A stretch of 10,508 nucleotides of DNA from Cudoniella acicularis (lineage: Eukaryota; Ascomycota; Leotiomycetes; Helotiales; Helotiaceae): assembly GCA_013054445.1 (NCBI GenBank), contig JAAMPI010001787.1, forward strand, positions 1-10,508, written 5' to 3'. The notes beneath the pieces are model-generated. The model ran no database searches and was not told the DNA's origin. It saw nothing but the letters and a program-made list of their open reading frames with translations. Shown piece by piece: positions 6,705 through 10,508 of the stretch; position 1 is the first letter of the stretch; the number at the start of each line of letters is the position of its first letter. Made by a program: the position numbers and the translations under genes.

Positions 6705-9557
6705 ATGAGAGAGGTCATGATTTCGCAGCCCCAGGGCCGGCCGGTCGCCGGGTCCGGCTGGCCCACGAAGTCCAACTCACAATCCCCGAGAAGGATGAGG
6801 AGGAGGAGAAATTCCAAGGTGGTTTATCACAGCAACAATTCGCGATGTTCCCCTCCCAGGATGGTGATTCCGGCTTCGAATGCGAAAAATGCGATTGGGG
6901 TGGGATACGAATTCGAGGATCTGCCTTTGCGGCCGCCAACAAGCTCGGATTCTATGCGGCCACGATTGAAGGAGGAAAGTTCGTTCGGGCTGGAAAATAT
7001 TGGCTGTTTTAATGTCCAAAGGCCAACATCTAATGTTAATTTCGACTATGATCCTGTCGTCCACCAAGGAGATCCCGTTGATATTAGTTCTTCATGGCAG
7101 TCGGCAATGATTTCCTACACGTTCGCCTCCAAATCGCCATCCTCACCTCGATACTTTGAAGAGAAAAGCGCAGCATCGTCGCAGAGTGGTTATTATATAC
7201 ACATCTCAAACAATATTGGTCCGTCGTGGAATGAGGTGTCTCCCCATGGAAGCAATATCAATTCTGGTTTGAATGATACCTCCCCATTCGATATCCCGTT
7301 TGGAAGTTATGGAAGCGTGGATAGCAATCCCGGATCTACCCCGACAAGTGCTACTACCAACTCTGAAAGCTATGCTTTCCCGTTGGGACCTCCGGCCTTT
7401 GAATTGCCACCAACTACGAATCAGTTGTGTGGTCTTGATCTTTCAGGTAGGTTGCGTGACATTTTGTATGTTCCAGTCTTGTACGAAATCCCACAAGAGT
7501 GAAATGCTTCTCCATCCATAGCCGTACTAACCTATATTGCCCAGATGAATATTTCCAAATTGGACAGCCATTTAATCACGTACCTACATCCCATGCAGAC
7601 CCAACCTCCCCTCTCTATCCAGCCGGCATTTCATTCGAAGGAGAGAGTTTCCAAGATCCAATGTACTTTGGCTTGTCAAATGGATACATGAAAACTGAAC
7701 CCCAATGGCCAACGCCTCCCACTCTAAGTACCCCACAACAACCTTATATTTCACAAAAAGAGACAATGCCATTGAATCCTCCATGGAATTCTGAACAGCT
7801 TCAAATTAGCAAATTCCAATCAAGCGCAAATAGCGGTAATGTCGCTTTTGAGCCTCCACGCGGTGATCCATACGAGATATTTAAAGCAAGAGAAGAGTTT
7901 CTGGAAGACAAACAATTTCTAAATGAATTCGTCGCCGTTTCGCCTCCAACGCCAGTGGCAGAAAGTGATGAAGAATGGGTAATTGCCGATCCAAGGAGTT
8001 ATACCCCATCGCATAGCGCCTCGCCATGTTCACAGAAGGTGGCCCTCTCTCGAGCTTCCTCGCCACGGCAGGGAGAGACTGATCACCACCCACACGTTTT
8101 CAGCTCCTTTACTGGTATTTCAAAGCCAAAAATCTCGCGAGGCCGCCAGCGCGGACTTACCCAACTCGAGAAAAGACAAGCAAGGGAAGTGCGTGATGCT
8201 AAAGCGTGCTGGGCTTGTCACATTTCAAAAACAAAGGTAAATTTTCTTCTGCGTTGTGCTCGACTTGGATAACTAACAGTTTGCAGTGCTCTCCGTGCTC
8301 GCCTGGCAGTCCATGTGAACAATGTGCCCGACTCGTAGGGAAAAGACGCTTTTGCAAATTTACTTGTTTCAATGATCCGCTTGAATCACTGCACACTTTC
8401 CTGGTCCCAGGTATGGCATAACTTATTTCGAAGATTATAAAAAAGGCTAACCACCGTTAGATTACTTGATGGGTCACTTCAACCGACAAAACATTGAGAA
8501 ATTCGTGACTGATAATGCCGAGGCCTGGGGCACCCGAAGTATGTCCATTCGGATGGATTGGGGTTATCGACGACTTGTGAAGGCCGAGGTTGTTGCTTTA
8601 ACATTGCGTAGCGATGCTCCGCAGATGGGAAGTGTGAACACCACCATTTCAAATGGCTTATTAGCAAAGCCAACATTCGTACGAAAAGAAAGCCCGCCAC
8701 TTGGGATCCCGCTTGCCGCTATGGATGATATGCAGGACGCATACTCTCGTTATGTCCAGGACATTGTGCAGAGCGACCTTTCTCAATACGTCCCAGTTGC
8801 TTATTTCAAGGAGGATTCGCAACTTGTGACACGTCTCCTGAGTGTCGTGTGTTCGTATTACAGCGTGGGCTTGCAAGCTGATTCCGAAGTACGCACATTC
8901 TCATCCCCACTTGCTACTGCAATCACTAACAATGTTAAGTCTGAAATTCTCCGTCGGGCAATTGAAATGCATGTAACATCGGTCATTCTTGAAAAAACTC
9001 TACGACTCGATCGCGAATCCATCGAGAAGGTCCAAAATCACCTTCAGCAACAGTACCCAGAACGGACAACAGCCAGATGCGCACAACGGCAGATCAAGTT
9101 GGCCTTCTTTTTGGGTCAACAAAAGCGCATCAACAAAGTGCTTAAGGACTGGGGAAATATGATGTGGACAATCAACAACACTGCTAGTACCGAGAATAAA
9201 TGGGCAATCAGTTTCTGCGTCTTCTTGACCATGACTCTTGTCATTGATAAGATTTTTGCATCGGCATTCTATTATTGCGAAGGAAGAATCCTCCACTATG
9301 AAGATGACGCCAAGGTTGAAAAGGCAAAATTTCAGGAGCTTGTTACTCTGACAGAGAAGGAGCTGTTTGACAGATGCAAGGAGATCTTTCACTGGAAATT
9401 TAAAACCCGAAAGGGAGGCAAAGAAGCCTGCAATCCGATCCGAGATGGCATGGAAGCATTCCGAGGCAGATCTGCTGGTGATGGGATTGCAAACCTGACA
9501 TATGGTCTGCAGGCTATCGTGCGCGACTATGGTACGACGAATCCCCCCTTCGTTTGA
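6705..9557 (+). CDS. Zn2Cys6-type fungal transcription factor with central zinc cluster, 4 exons
   Basis: This is a putative nuclear DNA-binding regulator with unknown targets. Exons are 6705(?)-7446, 7545-8236, 8287-8410 and 8461-9557. The introns are 98, 50 and 50 bp, with donors GTAGGT, GTAAAT and GTATGG and branch sites TACTAAC, ACTAAC and GCTAAC; all phases join. From the 6705 ATG it is 884 aa. Residues 1-440 are Ser/Pro/Asn-rich and disordered-looking, with an acidic patch (PTPVAESDEEWV). A basic lead-in (RQAREVRDAK) precedes the cluster: cysteines 469, 472, 479, 488, 491 and 501, spacing C-X2-C-X6-C-X8-C-X2-C-X9-C, with extra Cys at 482 and 505. Intron 2 splits the cluster just before Cys479. 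The C-terminal ~360 residues are helical, with a hydrophobic helix at about 766-791 and a basic LFDRCKEIFHWKFKTRKGGK at 821-840. The start is uncertain: in-frame ATGs also lie at 6717, 6795 and 6861, and a competing frame exists around 6845. Confidence 0.85.
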
Positions 9558-9596
9558 TGCTCCAGGCTAACCGGTTGCAGCAAGAGAAATCAGATC

Positions 9597-10265
9597 TCAT
9601 CGTTCTTTGAACGGCAACCAGATATCGCCGTACACGGACGTTGGCCGGCTGGCATGTATCTTCTTGGACGACTTCTTAGAGCATTGAGTTAGGCACCTAA
9701 GCTCGGCGATGGATAATAATTTGGAGAAGTTGGAGGGCTCTCGGTGACACGAATCGGGTGTGTTGGCTGTTCGAAGCTGAAAAAAGGAAAAGATCGTGTC
9801 GAGGTCAGCAAAGCAGCGAGAGAGATGCAACCACAAGAAGAGGTCGAGGCGCAGCCTCCATGACGATCCTGATGGGATGAATTCCAAGACCTATCGGATC
9901 TCCTGCATACTCGAGGGTATCAGCAGAGTCCAGCAGAATGTAGCGTATGTAGTTAAAACAAGAGCAAACACATTTGTACGACCACGTACCTCAGCTGCGC
10001 AGTGCATATGATTTTTGTGCCTGAAAGACATCTCGCTGCAGCCACAGACAAGCATTTGGAGATCCAACGTCGTTGTGACAAGTACGAATAAATGTGCCTG
10101 TACCTGAGCAATATGAGTTCTCATGCTGCGATTCGACGCATGCATGGATTTCGAGTAAACAGCTCCCGGCAACCCGGTGGGTTGGCCTGCATGACACTTG
10201 TACTGACCCCATCGAGAAATCTGCAGGTACTGCACGCTCTGGCAGTCGACTGGCACAAGTTGCAT
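9597..10265 (-). CDS. tentative spliced gene, convergent with the zinc-cluster regulator
   Basis: The terminal exon 9776-9597 is well supported on the minus strand. A GCTGACC branch site (9809-9803) and a T-rich TTTTTCAG acceptor precede about 59 codons that begin LRTANTPDSCHREPSNFSKL and end GDIWLPFKER before TGA. Upstream, a strong donor GAG|GTACGT has its G at 9989. Joining 10265-9990 (92 codons from an ATG) to 9776-9597 is phase-consistent and gives 151 aa with a 213-bp intron, unusually long here. The upstream exon contains VCGCSEMSFRHKNHMHCAAE before the donor. A shorter intron ending at 9903 would hit a stop at once. A second minus frame (10401-9991, GTG start, ending in a stop one base before the donor) also looks protein-like, so the upstream part could be wrong or decayed. 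The stop lies 40 bp from the regulator's stop. The family is unknown. Confidence 0.3.
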
Positions 10266-10508
10266 CAGCGGCGCTCCCCCATCGCCACAGCTCGACAGGG
10301 GAAGCGGAGACAGCCTCGACCGGGTAACGCTGCGATGGGGGGTTGTCGTTGTTTGCAACTATGCGGCCGTCAAACACCAACACTTCGGCCTCAACAGCCA
10401 CGGACCGCGCACTGCGGTTCCGTGTTGAGAGCGCTTAACGCAATAATGGGGTCGGTATGGGATGAGTCAAGTGCTGGATTTTGCTCGTGTGCGAATACGC
10501 GTGGATGG
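10266..10508. other. right-edge sequence without a supported gene
   Basis: The minus strand stays open (no ATG) from about 10437 into the 10401-9991 frame, with a plausible AEVLVFDGRIVANND stretch. This could be a further exon of the gene to its left or of one beginning outside the window. I see no splice signals strong enough to choose. Confidence 0.25.

Noticed and set aside
6557..6817. Minus-strand ORF with protein-like stretch and a GTGAGC donor at about 6567
   Set aside because: It starts with TTG, overlaps the 5' part of the zinc-cluster gene on the other strand, and the sequence after the donor gives no good continuation; more likely a shadow of GC-rich plus-strand sequence.
9000..9392. 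130-codon minus-strand ORF inside the last exon of the regulator
   Set aside because: It is antisense to a continuous, conserved-looking coding exon and has no splice or start support.
1..10508. CRISPR arrays, rRNA, bacterial operons, defence systems
   Set aside because: No spaced repeats, rRNA-like sequence or bacterial gene organisation; the spliced genes are eukaryotic.

Overview
The window looks like nuclear DNA of a filamentous ascomycete (Pezizomycotina; a Leotiomycetes-type genome is a guess). The reasons are short 49-98 bp introns with GTATGN/GTAAGT/GTGCGT donors, CTAAC/CTGAT-type branch sites and AG acceptors, a Prp21/SF3a1 splicing factor in fungal form, and a Zn2Cys6 transcription factor. 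It carries no bacterial signals and no RNA gene that I could recognise.

Layout. At the left edge (141-301, minus) is one exon of an unidentified gene that runs off the window. Positions 302-1688 hold no gene I can support, only a C-rich/G-rich tract. At 1689-2300 (minus) is an intact 203-codon orphan ORF with a basic, nuclear-looking C-terminus, facing a doubtful 93-codon ORF at 2434-2715. Immediately after that is a probable solo LTR (2732-2988) with TG...CA ends and a 5-bp target duplication. Positions 2994-3604 are unexplained. A small minus-strand ORF (3605-3790) appears to share a divergent promoter region with the SF3a1 gene.

The two solid genes are both on the plus strand. The SF3a subunit 1/Prp21 gene (4114-5838) has four exons and encodes 519 aa, with two SURP domains and a Prp21-type C-terminus. 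The zinc-cluster regulator (about 6705-9557) has four exons and encodes about 884 aa if the first in-frame ATG is used. Its cysteine cluster lies in the middle of the protein and is interrupted by an intron. Its 5' end is not settled, because a second protein-like reading frame runs beside it near 6690-7012 and could be joined by a single-base shift near 6897-6904.

Between these two genes the minus strand carries a possible two-exon small gene (5955-6378). Beyond the regulator is another possible spliced minus-strand gene (9597-10265). Both are tentative.

The genes do not form a pathway. SF3a1 is a housekeeping splicing factor, the zinc-cluster protein is a putative regulator with unknown targets, and the left 4 kb looks like gene-poor, transposon-touched sequence. 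I found no convincing new multi-gene system.
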